Shown here in pieces: positions 26,543 through 33,864 of a stretch of 64,000 nt of DNA (the stretch's first letter is position 1; the number at the start of each line of letters is the position of its first letter). The position numbers and the translations under genes are program-made. The notes beneath the pieces were generated by a model, which searched no databases, was not told the DNA's origin, and saw only the letters and a list, made by a program, of their open reading frames with translations. The stretch is taken from positions 62,001-126,000 of the forward strand of contig NZ_JASNWF010000020.1 of assembly GCF_030283205.1 (NCBI RefSeq), given 5' to 3'. This DNA comes from Actinomadura opuntiae (GTDB taxonomy: Bacteria; Actinomycetota; Actinomycetes; Streptosporangiales; Streptosporangiaceae).

Positions 26543-26580
26543 GCCCGGGCGCCGTCCTTCCCCCAGGACGGCGCCCGGGC
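26543..26580 (+). terminator. Terminator of the SGNH lipase gene
   Basis: A 16-bp perfect stem (GCCCGGGCGCCGTCCT) with loop TCCCCC, 42 bp after the stop codon. Confidence 0.8.
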
Positions 26581-26640
26581 GCGTATTCCCGTCATCGGTA
26601 CATTGAGGGCGCCTCACTCCCCCTGACGAAGGACGCCGGG

Positions 26641-27444
26641 ATGAACGACGAGATGCGCGCCCATGTCGCCGCGTTCGAGCAGACGGTCCGCTCCTCGCTC
26701 GCCCTGGCGGCGACGCTGGGCGCCGCCGAGTGGGACCGTCCCACCGACTGCCCGGGATGGACGGTGAAGGACCAGTTCGCCCACCTGGTCTCGGTGGAGG
26801 CGTCGCTGCTCGGCGACCCGCCACCCGAGGTCGAGGTCCCCGAGTTCGAGCACGTCCGCAACGACTTCGGGCGGATCATGGAGGCCGGGGTGCACGCGCG
26901 GCGGCCGGTGCCCGGGCCGCAGGTCGCCGCCGAGCTGGCGGACGTGCTGGAGCGCCGCCTCGCCCAGCTGCCCGGCCTCGACCCCGACCAGCGGACCATG
27001 CTGCCGAACGGCAAGGAGGGCACGTACTCGCTGTTCATGAAGTTCCGCGCGATGGACTGCTGGACGCACGAGCAGGACGTGCGGCGCGCGGTGGGCCGTC
27101 CGGGCAACCTCGACGCGCCCGCCGCCGGCTGCTTCTGGGAGCTGCTGCGCGGCGGGCTGCCGCTCATCGTGGCGCGCCGCGCCGGTGCGGGGCCGGGGCA
27201 GTCGGTGGTGTTCCGGATCACCGGGCCGGTCGAGCACCGGGTGGCCGTGGTGGTGGACGGCGACGGGCGCGGCGCGTGGGCGGGCGAGATGCCGGACGCC
27301 GCGTCCGCCGAACTGGAGCTGGGCTGGGAGGGCTACGTGCGCCTGGCCGCCGGACGGTGCGGCCCGGACGCCGTGAAGGCGCAGGTCAAGGGCGACGAGG
27401 AACTGGCCGGCCGGGTCCTGGCGAACATGGCCCTCACCCCCTGA
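26641..27444 (+). CDS. Maleylpyruvate isomerase-family (mycothiol-dependent, DinB-like) protein
   Basis: A 267-residue protein. Residues of about 5-155 form the DinB/MDMPI_N helical bundle with TDCPGWTVKDQFAHLVSVEA (metal-ligand His in FAHL) and MDCWTHEQDVRRAVG (His in WTHEQD). A C-terminal SCP2-like part follows (about 185-265). Such enzymes use mycothiol for isomerase or S-transferase reactions in actinobacteria; the substrate is unknown. RBS AAGGA lies upstream of the ATG. It is monocistronic. Confidence 0.82.
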   Translation: MNDEMRAHVAAFEQTVRSSLALAATLGAAEWDRPTDCPGWTVKDQFAHLVSVEASLLGDPPPEVEVPEFEHVRNDFGRIMEAGVHARRPVPGPQVAAELADVLERRLAQLPGLDPDQRTMLPNGKEGTYSLFMKFRAMDCWTHEQDVRRAVGRPGNLDAPAAGCFWELLRGGLPLIVARRAGAGPGQSVVFRITGPVEHRVAVVVDGDGRGAWAGEMPDAASAELELGWEGYVRLAAGRCGPDAVKAQVKGDEELAGRVLANMALTP

Positions 27445-27531
27445 CCCGCCCAACGCGCGGGGGGCGGGGACGGCCGTCTCCGCCGACGACCCGGGGCGGG
27501 GCGTGATCGACCGGTTCCGCCGACCGCTCTT

Positions 27532-27542
27532 GAACGGCGTTC
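27532..27542. promoter_or_regulatory. GAAC-GGC-GTTC palindrome upstream of the CrtC-like gene
   Basis: An 11-bp palindrome 72 bp before the start at 27615. It resembles a KstR half-site pair but with a three-base spacer instead of two, so it is only a weak operator candidate. Confidence 0.25.
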
Positions 27543-27614
27543 GGTGCTCGTGAAAACTCGGGTACCGGCGGTTCCGCGGGACCGCGCGCCGTCCCACCCC
27601 GGAGGAGCACCCCC

Positions 27615-28595
27615 ATGGCGAAGATCATCGAGCACGGTACCTGGCGGCTGGCGCCCGAGGACGAGCGGCTGCACGAGCCCGGGCCCGAGGTGCTGTGGAA
27701 CGAGTCCTACTACTTCGACTTCGCCGCGCCGGACGGGTCGGTCGCCGGGTACGTCCGGCTCGGCCTGTACCCGAACTGGGACCGGGCCTGGTACTGGGCG
27801 TGCGTCACCGGCAAGGACCGCCCGCTCGTCCTGATCGCCGACAACGACGCGCCGCTGCCCAAGCCGGGCACCACCGACGTCCACACCGGCACCTACGACG
27901 CGACGCAGCGCATCGCCGACCCGTTCGGGCCCGCGAGGATCGGGCTGGACGGCGAGGCCGTGATCCTGCCCGACCCCACCGCCGCCTACGGCGACACGTC
28001 CGGTGCGGACACCACGCGCCTGGCCTTCGACCTGCAGTGGGACACCGTCAGCGGCGTCTACCCCTACAAGGACATCCCGCGCTACGAGATCCCCTGCACG
28101 GTCTCCGGGACGGTGACGGTCGGCGGCGAGACGATCGCCGTCGACGCGCCCGGCGAGCGCGACCACAGCTGGGGCGAGCGCGACTGGTGGAAGACCTCGT
28201 GGCTCTGGTCGTCCGGGCGGCTCGGCGACGGCACGTTCTTCCACTGCATGCAGGCCAACATCGGGTTCGCGATCCCGTGGCCGTCGTTCGCGGTGCCGCC
28301 CGGCGGCGAGATCGAGCACCGCGACGGCTTCTCCGCCGAGACCCGCTTCGGCGCCGGCGACCTGCCCGAGTCGTCGCACCTGCGGGTGCCGGGCGCCCCG
28401 ATGACCGCGACGCCGATCGCGTTCGCGCCCGTCGCCGTCGTCTCGCCGGACGGGCGGACGGCGCACTTCCCGCGCGCCCTGTGCCGCTTCGACGCCGAGG
28501 ACGGCCGGACCGGCCACGGCTGGACCGAATGGCACCAGCCGCCCGGCTGGCAGGACCACGGCTGGTCCTACCTCGCCGAAGGGGACGCGCAGTGA
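27615..28595 (+). CDS. CrtC/AttH-like (DUF7064/DUF7065-type) protein
   Basis: A 326-residue soluble protein of the lipocalin-like two-domain fold also found in hydroxyneurosporene synthase. Visible features are WNESYYFDFAAPDGSVAGYV, RLGLYPNWDRAWYW, GERDHSWGERDWWKTSWLW and a C-terminal GWTEWHQPPGWQDHGWSYL. Such proteins accompany steroid and terpenoid catabolic genes; hydration or isomerisation of a hydrophobic substrate is a guess. RBS GGAGGAG. Its stop overlaps the start of the kinase-like gene (GTGA), so the two work together. Confidence 0.7.
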   Translation: MAKIIEHGTWRLAPEDERLHEPGPEVLWNESYYFDFAAPDGSVAGYVRLGLYPNWDRAWYWACVTGKDRPLVLIADNDAPLPKPGTTDVHTGTYDATQRIADPFGPARIGLDGEAVILPDPTAAYGDTSGADTTRLAFDLQWDTVSGVYPYKDIPRYEIPCTVSGTVTVGGETIAVDAPGERDHSWGERDWWKTSWLWSSGRLGDGTFFHCMQANIGFAIPWPSFAVPPGGEIEHRDGFSAETRFGAGDLPESSHLRVPGAPMTATPIAFAPVAVVSPDGRTAHFPRALCRFDAEDGRTGHGWTEWHQPPGWQDHGWSYLAEGDAQ

Positions 28596-29644
28596 CCGGC
28601 GCGGTCGCCGGCGGCGCCGGGCTCACGGCCGGCTGGCTGACCGAGGCGCTCGCGCGCGACCTGGACGGCGCGTCGGTCACCGCCGTCGGCGCCGAGCCCG
28701 TCGGCACCGGCCAGGTCTCCGACAGCCTGCGCCTGCGCCTCACCTACGACGGGCCGGTCGGGCTGCCCGCCACGATGATCGCGAAGGTGCCCGCGGCGGA
28801 CGAGGCGAGCCGCGCCGCGGCCCGCGCGATCCGCACCTACGAGGTGGAGGCGAGCTTCTACGCGGGCATCGCGGGCGGCCTCGACGCCAGCGTGCCCGCC
28901 TGCTACTTCTCCGCCTACGAGGCCGAGAAGGACGACTATGTTGTCCTGCTTCAGGACCTCGCGCCCGCGCGGCCGGGCGACCAGCTCGCGGGCGTCTCGC
29001 CGGACGAGGCCGCCGCCGCGGTCGACGAGATGGCCGCGCTGCACGCCGCCGGGTGGAACGATCCGGAGCTCGCCGCGCTGCCCTGGCTGAACCGGCACGG
29101 CGCGGAGGCCGCCGAGTTCACCACCGCGATGGTGACCGGCCTGTACGCGGGCTTCAAGGAGCGGTACGCGGCACGGCTGGAACCCGAGGTCCTCGGCCTG
29201 ATCGAGGACTTCCTGCCGTCGATGGGCGGCTACCTCGCCGCGCGGGACGGCGCGTCCACGCTCATGCACGGCGACTTCCGCGCCGACAACCTGCTGTTCG
29301 GCGGGCCGCGCCCGGTCGTCCTGGACTGGCAGACCTGCGCCTACGGACCGGGCGCCGCCGACCTGGCGTACTTCCTCGGCTCCAGCCTGCCCGTCGAGGC
29401 CCGCCGCGAGCACGAGCGCGCGCTCGTCCGCCGCTACCACTCGGCCCTCACCGGACGCGGCGTGCAGGTGTCCTGGGACGAGTGCTGGGACGGCTATCGG
29501 CGGCACGCCTTCCAGGGCATCGTCATGGCCATCGGCGCGTCGATGCTGGTCGAGCGCACCGACCGGGGCGACGCGATGTTCTGCACGATGACCACGCGGC
29601 ACGCCCACCACGCCCTCGACCTCGACGCCGCGTCGCTGCTGTGA
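28592..29644 (+). CDS. APH/ecdysteroid-kinase-like phosphotransferase
   Basis: A 350-residue protein of the aminoglycoside/choline kinase-like fold. The ATP-site Lys is in PATMIAKVPA. The catalytic loop is LMHGDFRADNLLFG and the metal-binding Asp is in VVLDWQTCAYGPGAADLAYF. It starts with GTG overlapping the stop of the CrtC-like gene. Family members phosphorylate hydroxyl groups of sterols, fatty acyl derivatives or antibiotics; in this steroid-rich region a hydroxylated lipid substrate is an inference. Confidence 0.75.
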   Translation: MTGAVAGGAGLTAGWLTEALARDLDGASVTAVGAEPVGTGQVSDSLRLRLTYDGPVGLPATMIAKVPAADEASRAAARAIRTYEVEASFYAGIAGGLDASVPACYFSAYEAEKDDYVVLLQDLAPARPGDQLAGVSPDEAAAAVDEMAALHAAGWNDPELAALPWLNRHGAEAAEFTTAMVTGLYAGFKERYAARLEPEVLGLIEDFLPSMGGYLAARDGASTLMHGDFRADNLLFGGPRPVVLDWQTCAYGPGAADLAYFLGSSLPVEARREHERALVRRYHSALTGRGVQVSWDECWDGYRRHAFQGIVMAIGASMLVERTDRGDAMFCTMTTRHAHHALDLDAASLL

Positions 29645-29648
29645 CCGT

Positions 29649-29686
29649 CCGCCGTGGCGCCCCGCGTCCGGGGGGCGCCACGGCGG
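29649..29686. terminator. Bidirectional terminator hairpin
   Basis: A 15-bp perfect stem (CCGCCGTGGCGCCCC) with an eight-base loop between convergent genes ending at 29644 and 29696. Confidence 0.8.
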
Positions 29687-29695
29687 GCTCGAAGC

Positions 29696-30190
29696 TCAGA
29701 CCCGCTCGGCCCCGGGGAAGTGCGAGGCGAGCAGGTCGGGGGACTCGGGACGGCCGTCGAGCACCCGGTTCGTCCGGTTGGTGACGCTCCAGCCGGCGGA
29801 CGTGCGGTGCAGCGTCCAGTGGTTGGCGGTGGCGCGGCGCGGCGCGAACCCGTTCTCCCGCTTCACGATCATCAGCGTGTAGCCGACGGCGGTCGCCTCG
29901 TCGCCGGACACGGTGACGTGCGGCGGGCCGACGAAATGCGCGCAACCGCCCGCGATCCACCGCTGGTGGTTGGCGGAGCGGACCATCGCGTCGATCGCGG
30001 GACGGCCGTCCATCATCAGCTCGTCCACGTCGTACACGCCGTCCTCGTCCCACAACCCGGCGACGGCCTCGGCGCAGCCGCTGTCGACCAGCGGCCCGTA
30101 CGACAGGATCAGCCGGGTGATCTCCTGCTCGTCCTCCAGGACGCGGACGCGGTCCTCCAGGGCCGCCAGGCGGGTCTCGACGTCGGTCAC
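29696..30190 (-). CDS. NTF2/SnoaL-like protein
   Basis: A 164-residue protein with an N-terminal coiled segment (LAALEDRVRVLEDEQEI) and the SnoaL-like cone: ILSYGPLVDSGCAEAVAGLW, VYDVDELMMDGRPAI, CAHFVGPPHVTVSGDEATAV and TANHWTLHRTSAGW. The family includes ketosteroid isomerase-like and dehydratase enzymes. It starts with GTG overlapping the stop of the LLM enzyme (GTGA), so they form one operon. The substrate is unknown; a steroid intermediate is plausible from context. Confidence 0.75.
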   Translation of the reverse strand: MTDVETRLAALEDRVRVLEDEQEITRLILSYGPLVDSGCAEAVAGLWDEDGVYDVDELMMDGRPAIDAMVRSANHQRWIAGGCAHFVGPPHVTVSGDEATAVGYTLMIVKRENGFAPRRATANHWTLHRTSAGWSVTNRTNRVLDGRPESPDLLASHFPGAERV

Positions 30191-31062
30191 AGCGTGTCTC
30201 CAAAGGTCAGGCCGTAGGGGCCGGCGAGGTCGCGGAGCGCGGCGAGCTGCTCGCAGTAGTGCGCGGCCGACTCCGCCGCGATGCGGACGCCCGCGATCGT
30301 CGCGCCGGCCTCCCGCAGCCGGACGAGCGCCTTGCCCGCGCCCTCGGCGTCGCCGATCGGGTCCAGCGGACGGGACGGGCCGAGCACCACGTCGAAACCG
30401 TCCGGGACGTCCGCGTCGGCGAGCATCGCGGCGAGTTCGGTGAGCGGCAACCCGAACGGCACCCACCCGTCGGCGGTGAGGGCGCGGCGCAACGAGCGCG
30501 CCGTCCGGCCGCCGATCCAGAACGGGACGTGCTCCTGCACGGCGTGCGGCTCGACGACCATGCCGGAGAAGTCGTAGTGCTCGCCGTGGTACTCCGGCAC
30601 CCGCCGCGACAGCGACGCCCGCAGCGCGGCGAGGGCGTCGTCGGCGCGCGCGCCGCGCCCCGCGAACCGGGCGCCGAGCAGGTCGAACTCCTCCTCCAGG
30701 CTGCCGACGCCGAGGCCGAGCGTGAGCCGTCCGCCGCTGATCCGGTCGAGCGTGCCGTACCGCTTGGCGATCGCGAGCGGGTGGTGGTAGCCGAGGACGA
30801 GCACCTGCGTGGCCAGCCGGATGCGCGCGGTGCGGGCGGCGAGGTAGCCGAACGTGGCGAGCGGATCCCAGTACACCCCGCCGCGCCGCTCGGCCGCCCC
30901 GACCGGCACCGCGACGTGCTCGCTGCAGGTCAGGTGGTGGTAGCCGAGGCGGTCGGCGGTCTCGGCGATCCGCCCGATCTCGCCGACGCCGGCGTCCCGC
31001 TCCCAGCCCGCGTGCCCGGGCGGTGGCTGGGCCACCACCGGCGTGACGATGCCGACACGCAT
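30187..31062 (-). CDS. F420-dependent LLM-class oxidoreductase
   Basis: A 291-residue luciferase-like enzyme. MRVGIVTPVVAQ, HLTCSEHVAVP, TARIRLATQVLVLGYHHPLA and RLTLGLGVGSLEEEFDLLG are typical of the F420-dependent TIGR03619-like group. It would use reduced or oxidised F420 on a hydrophobic substrate. It is the first gene of a leftward pair with the SnoaL-like gene. A GAAA/TTCT inverted repeat lies 16 bp upstream of its start. Confidence 0.8.
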   Translation of the reverse strand: MRVGIVTPVVAQPPPGHAGWERDAGVGEIGRIAETADRLGYHHLTCSEHVAVPVGAAERRGGVYWDPLATFGYLAARTARIRLATQVLVLGYHHPLAIAKRYGTLDRISGGRLTLGLGVGSLEEEFDLLGARFAGRGARADDALAALRASLSRRVPEYHGEHYDFSGMVVEPHAVQEHVPFWIGGRTARSLRRALTADGWVPFGLPLTELAAMLADADVPDGFDVVLGPSRPLDPIGDAEGAGKALVRLREAGATIAGVRIAAESAAHYCEQLAALRDLAGPYGLTFGDTL

Positions 31063-31077
31063 CGCGTCCCCTCTCGA

Positions 31078-31092
31078 CAGAAAAACGTTCTA
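31078..31092. promoter_or_regulatory. Imperfect operator-like inverted repeat
   Basis: CAGAAAAACGTTCTA contains AGAA and TTCT arms with a five-base spacer, just upstream of the LLM start at 31062. It has one perfect KstR-like half-site (CGTTCTA), but the spacing differs. Confidence 0.3.
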
Positions 31093-31238
31093 CTCGCCGC
31101 CCGAGGACCGCCCGGATTCCGGGGGCGTGCCTGATGGCCGGGCGTGACCTGGCCTGACGCTACCCCTTCCGGTCCGGGCCGGGACTTGCTAGATTCCACT
31201 CAACAAGAATTCATTTCAGTCGTGTTCCGGGAGGTGCG

Positions 31239-32135
31239 ATGACCGAGACCCTGGCCCCGCCCGTGCGGCGCGATGCGCCGCCCTCGATGATCGAGCGGAT
31301 GACGCTGATCCTGGACGCCTTCACCGGGCCGTCCGCCCGGCTGACCCTGGAGGACGTCGCCCGCCGCACCGGGCTGCCGCGCTCCACCGCGCACCGGATC
31401 CTCGACCAGCTCGTCCGGCAGCGCTGGCTCGCCCACCACTCCTTCGGCTACGGGCTCGGCCAGCGGGCGCTCGGTCTCGGCGGGCAGGACGGCGGGCACG
31501 GCAAGATCCGCGAGGCCGCCGCGCCGTACCTGCACGACCTCCAGGTCACCACCGGGCTCGTCGCGCACCTGGCCGTGCTGGACGGCCCCGAGGTCTTCTA
31601 CCTCGACAAGCTCGGCGGGCGGCTGGCCGCGTCCGTGCCGTCCCGGGTCGGCGGGCGCGCCCCCGCGCACTCCACCGCGCTCGGCAAGGCGATGCTCGCC
31701 TGGCTGGAGCCCGAGCAGGTCGACGCGCTGCTCGGCACCGCGATCACCCGGCTGACCAGCCGCACCATCGGCGAGCTCGGCACCCTGCACCAGGAACTGC
31801 ACCGCGTCCGGCAGCGCCGCGGCCTGGCGTTCGAGCGCGGCGAGTCGTTCCCCGGCATCGCCTGCGTCGCCGCCGCGGTCCGCGGCGCCGAGGGCCCGGT
31901 CGCCGGGATCTCGCTGGTCGGCGACATCCACACGCCGCTGGAGAACGTCGCGCCGCTGGTGGTCACCGCCGCCCGCGAGACCTCACAGGTGCTGTTCCCC
32001 GGCGCCGCGTCGTCCGGGCGCCCCGGCGGCCGCGCCCGGCGCCCGCACGCCGACCGCCCCGTCCCCGAGCACACCTGGTCCCCGGCGACGATGAACCGGC
32101 TGCTCGCCGTGGACGGCCGCGGCGACTGGATGTGA
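31239..32135 (+). CDS. IclR-family transcriptional regulator
   Basis: A 298-residue regulator. Residues of about 15-80 are the winged helix-turn-helix (LTLEDVARRTGLPRSTAHRI, LDQLVRQRWL). About 90-250 are the IclR ligand-binding domain (TGLVAHLAVLDGPEVFYLDK, AHSTALGKAMLAWL, GESFPGIACVAAAVRG). The C-terminal about 45 residues are a Pro/Arg-rich extension. RBS GGGAGGTG. It lies between two sets of steroid-type genes and diverges from the LLM operon, so it is a candidate local regulator; the inducer is unknown. Confidence 0.88.
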   Translation: MTETLAPPVRRDAPPSMIERMTLILDAFTGPSARLTLEDVARRTGLPRSTAHRILDQLVRQRWLAHHSFGYGLGQRALGLGGQDGGHGKIREAAAPYLHDLQVTTGLVAHLAVLDGPEVFYLDKLGGRLAASVPSRVGGRAPAHSTALGKAMLAWLEPEQVDALLGTAITRLTSRTIGELGTLHQELHRVRQRRGLAFERGESFPGIACVAAAVRGAEGPVAGISLVGDIHTPLENVAPLVVTAARETSQVLFPGAASSGRPGGRARRPHADRPVPEHTWSPATMNRLLAVDGRGDWM

Positions 32136-32167
32136 CGCCGACTTCCGGCAGCGGCCGCCCCGCGGCC

Positions 32168-32758
32168 TCAGCCCCAGCCCCAGCGGTCGCCCTCGCCCCA
32201 GGGGTCGGGGGCGAACGGCACCTCCGGCGGGTGCACGCCGAACCGGCTGCGGAAGAACAGCATCGGGCGGCGCCACACGTTGCCGGGCGCCTCGTGCACC
32301 CGGACCGACAGCACCCGGCCGATGACCACGTCGTGGTCGCCGGCCTCGTGGACGGCGTGCACGGTCGCGTGCACGTTCAGCAGCACGTCCCGCAACTGCG
32401 GGGTGCCGTGCGGTGACAGGTCCCAGTCGAGCCCCTCGTACTTCAGGCCGCGGCTCGATCCGAACCGCGCGCACAGGTCGGCCTGGTCCTCGGCCAGGAC
32501 GTTCACGCAGAACCGTCCGGCCGAGCGGATCCGCGGCCACGACCGGCCCCGCCGGTCCGCGCAGAACAGGATCAGCGGCGGCTCCAGCGACACCGACGCG
32601 AACGACTGGCAGGCGAACCCGACGGGCTCGTCGCCGTCGACGGCGGTCACCACCGTGACGCCGGTGGCGAACTCCGCCATCGCCCGCCGGAACTCCAGGG
32701 GGTCGGGGGAGTCCGCGGGCTCTTGGGGCTCCGCGGTGAGCGCTGGCTCTGCTGGCAT
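32168..32758 (-). CDS. hsaB: Flavin reductase, HsaB-like component of the 3-HSA hydroxylase
   Basis: A 196-residue flavin-reductase-domain protein. FRRAMAEFATGVTVVTAVDG, GFACQSFASVSLEPPLILF, RFCVNVLAEDQADLCARF and HDVVIGRVLSVRVHE match HsaB and related FMN/FAD reductases. It would supply reduced flavin to an HsaA-type monooxygenase in steroid ring degradation. The ATG at 32758 is chosen for the RBS GAGGTGA; a longer open frame upstream is not conserved. It diverges from the HsaD-like gene. The exact partner (36715 or 59134 oxygenase) is not clear. Confidence 0.68.
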   Translation of the reverse strand: MPAEPALTAEPQEPADSPDPLEFRRAMAEFATGVTVVTAVDGDEPVGFACQSFASVSLEPPLILFCADRRGRSWPRIRSAGRFCVNVLAEDQADLCARFGSSRGLKYEGLDWDLSPHGTPQLRDVLLNVHATVHAVHEAGDHDVVIGRVLSVRVHEAPGNVWRRPMLFFRSRFGVHPPEVPFAPDPWGEGDRWGWG

Positions 32759-32955
32759 GAAGTCACCTCGCGGCTCTCGGACGCTGTCGCCGGTCTCGAT
32801 GCACCGGAACCTAGGCACGCGCCGCGCCGCGCGGGCCCCCGTATCCCAATGAGTGGAAGCCCTCGCCGGCCGGGCCGTCAAGAGGGCGGTCGCGGGGCCC
32901 CTCCGGCGAACGTCCCGCTGATCGGGAATCCACTGGACGATGCCGACCAAACGAC

Positions 32956-32963
32956 CGTTAGGT
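32956..32963 (+). promoter_or_regulatory. CGTTAGGT element in the hsaB/hsaD divergent region
   Basis: CGTTAGGT occurs 31 bp before the HsaD-like start, and a CTAGGTTCCGG variant faces the HsaB-like gene on the other strand. The same eight bases occur at 59008-59015 in the kshA/hsaA divergent region. It may be a -10 region or part of a shared regulator site; function is inference. Confidence 0.35.
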
Positions 32964-32994
32964 TTCCGGCAAGCCACCCAGAAGGACTGAGAAC

Positions 32995-33864
32995 ATGCCC
33001 ACGGAGCTGACCCACGAGTCGACGCTGCGCGAACTCGCCACGGACCAGGGCGTCCTGCGCTACCACGAGGCCGGCGACGGTCCGCCGCTGCTGCTGCTGC
33101 ACGGCTCGGGCCCCGGCGTGACGGGCTGGCGCAACTTCCGCGGCAACCTCGCGCGGTTCGCCGAGCACTTCCGCTGCCTGGTGCTGGAGTTCCCCGGCTT
33201 CGGTGTGAGCGACCCGACCGACGAGCACCCGATGGCCGCCGCGTCCGGCGCGGTGGTCCGCTTCCTGGACGGCCTCGGCCTGGAGCAGGTCGACGTGATC
33301 GGCAACTCCATGGGCGGCATCGTCGGCACCCAGACCGCCCTCGCGCACCCCGAGCGGGTGCGGCGGCTGGTCACCATCGGCGGGATCGGCCGCAACATCT
33401 TCAGCCCGGGGCCCGGCGAGGGCATCAAGCTGCTGATGGAGTTCACCGACAACCCGACCCGCGAGGGCCTGATCCGGTGGCTGCACTCGATGGTCTTCAA
33501 CCCGAAGGTCGTCACCGAGGAGCTGATCGAGGAGCGCTGGCAGCAGGCCACCGACCCCGACACCCTCGCCGCCGCGCGCCGGATGTACTCCACGGCGGCG
33601 ATGACCGCGAACTTCAAGGCGCAGGCCCGCTCGCCCGAGCCGCCCTACTGGGCGATGCTCCACACGCTGCGGGCCGAGACCCTCATCACCTGGGGACGCG
33701 ACGACCGGGTCAGCCCCGTCGACATGATGCTCGTCCCGATGCGGACGATCCCGAACGTGCAGGTCACCATCTTCCCGAACTGCGGGCACTGGGTGATGAT
33801 CGAGCAGAAGGCGGCCTGGGAGAGCGCCGTGCTGGCGTTCCTGACCAGGAAGGACGAGGCATGA
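32995..33864 (+). CDS. hsaD: Meta-cleavage product hydrolase, HsaD-like
   Basis: A 289-residue alpha/beta hydrolase of the BphD/HsaD C-C hydrolase group. HGSGPGVTGWRNFRGN holds the oxyanion motif, GNSMGGIVGTQ the nucleophile Ser, WGRDDRVSP the acid Asp and NCGHWVMIEQ the catalytic His. HsaD hydrolyses 4,9-DSHA after ring A cleavage in steroid catabolism. It is the first gene of a tight rightward operon; its stop overlaps the KstD start (ATGA). The family is clear; specificity for DSHA over aromatic analogues follows from context. Confidence 0.8.
   Translation: MPTELTHESTLRELATDQGVLRYHEAGDGPPLLLLHGSGPGVTGWRNFRGNLARFAEHFRCLVLEFPGFGVSDPTDEHPMAAASGAVVRFLDGLGLEQVDVIGNSMGGIVGTQTALAHPERVRRLVTIGGIGRNIFSPGPGEGIKLLMEFTDNPTREGLIRWLHSMVFNPKVVTEELIEERWQQATDPDTLAAARRMYSTAAMTANFKAQARSPEPPYWAMLHTLRAETLITWGRDDRVSPVDMMLVPMRTIPNVQVTIFPNCGHWVMIEQKAAWESAVLAFLTRKDEA

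Noticed and set aside
31078..31092. KstR operator before the LLM gene
   Set aside because: Only one half-site fits and the arm spacing is wrong, so it is listed only as a weak operator-like repeat.
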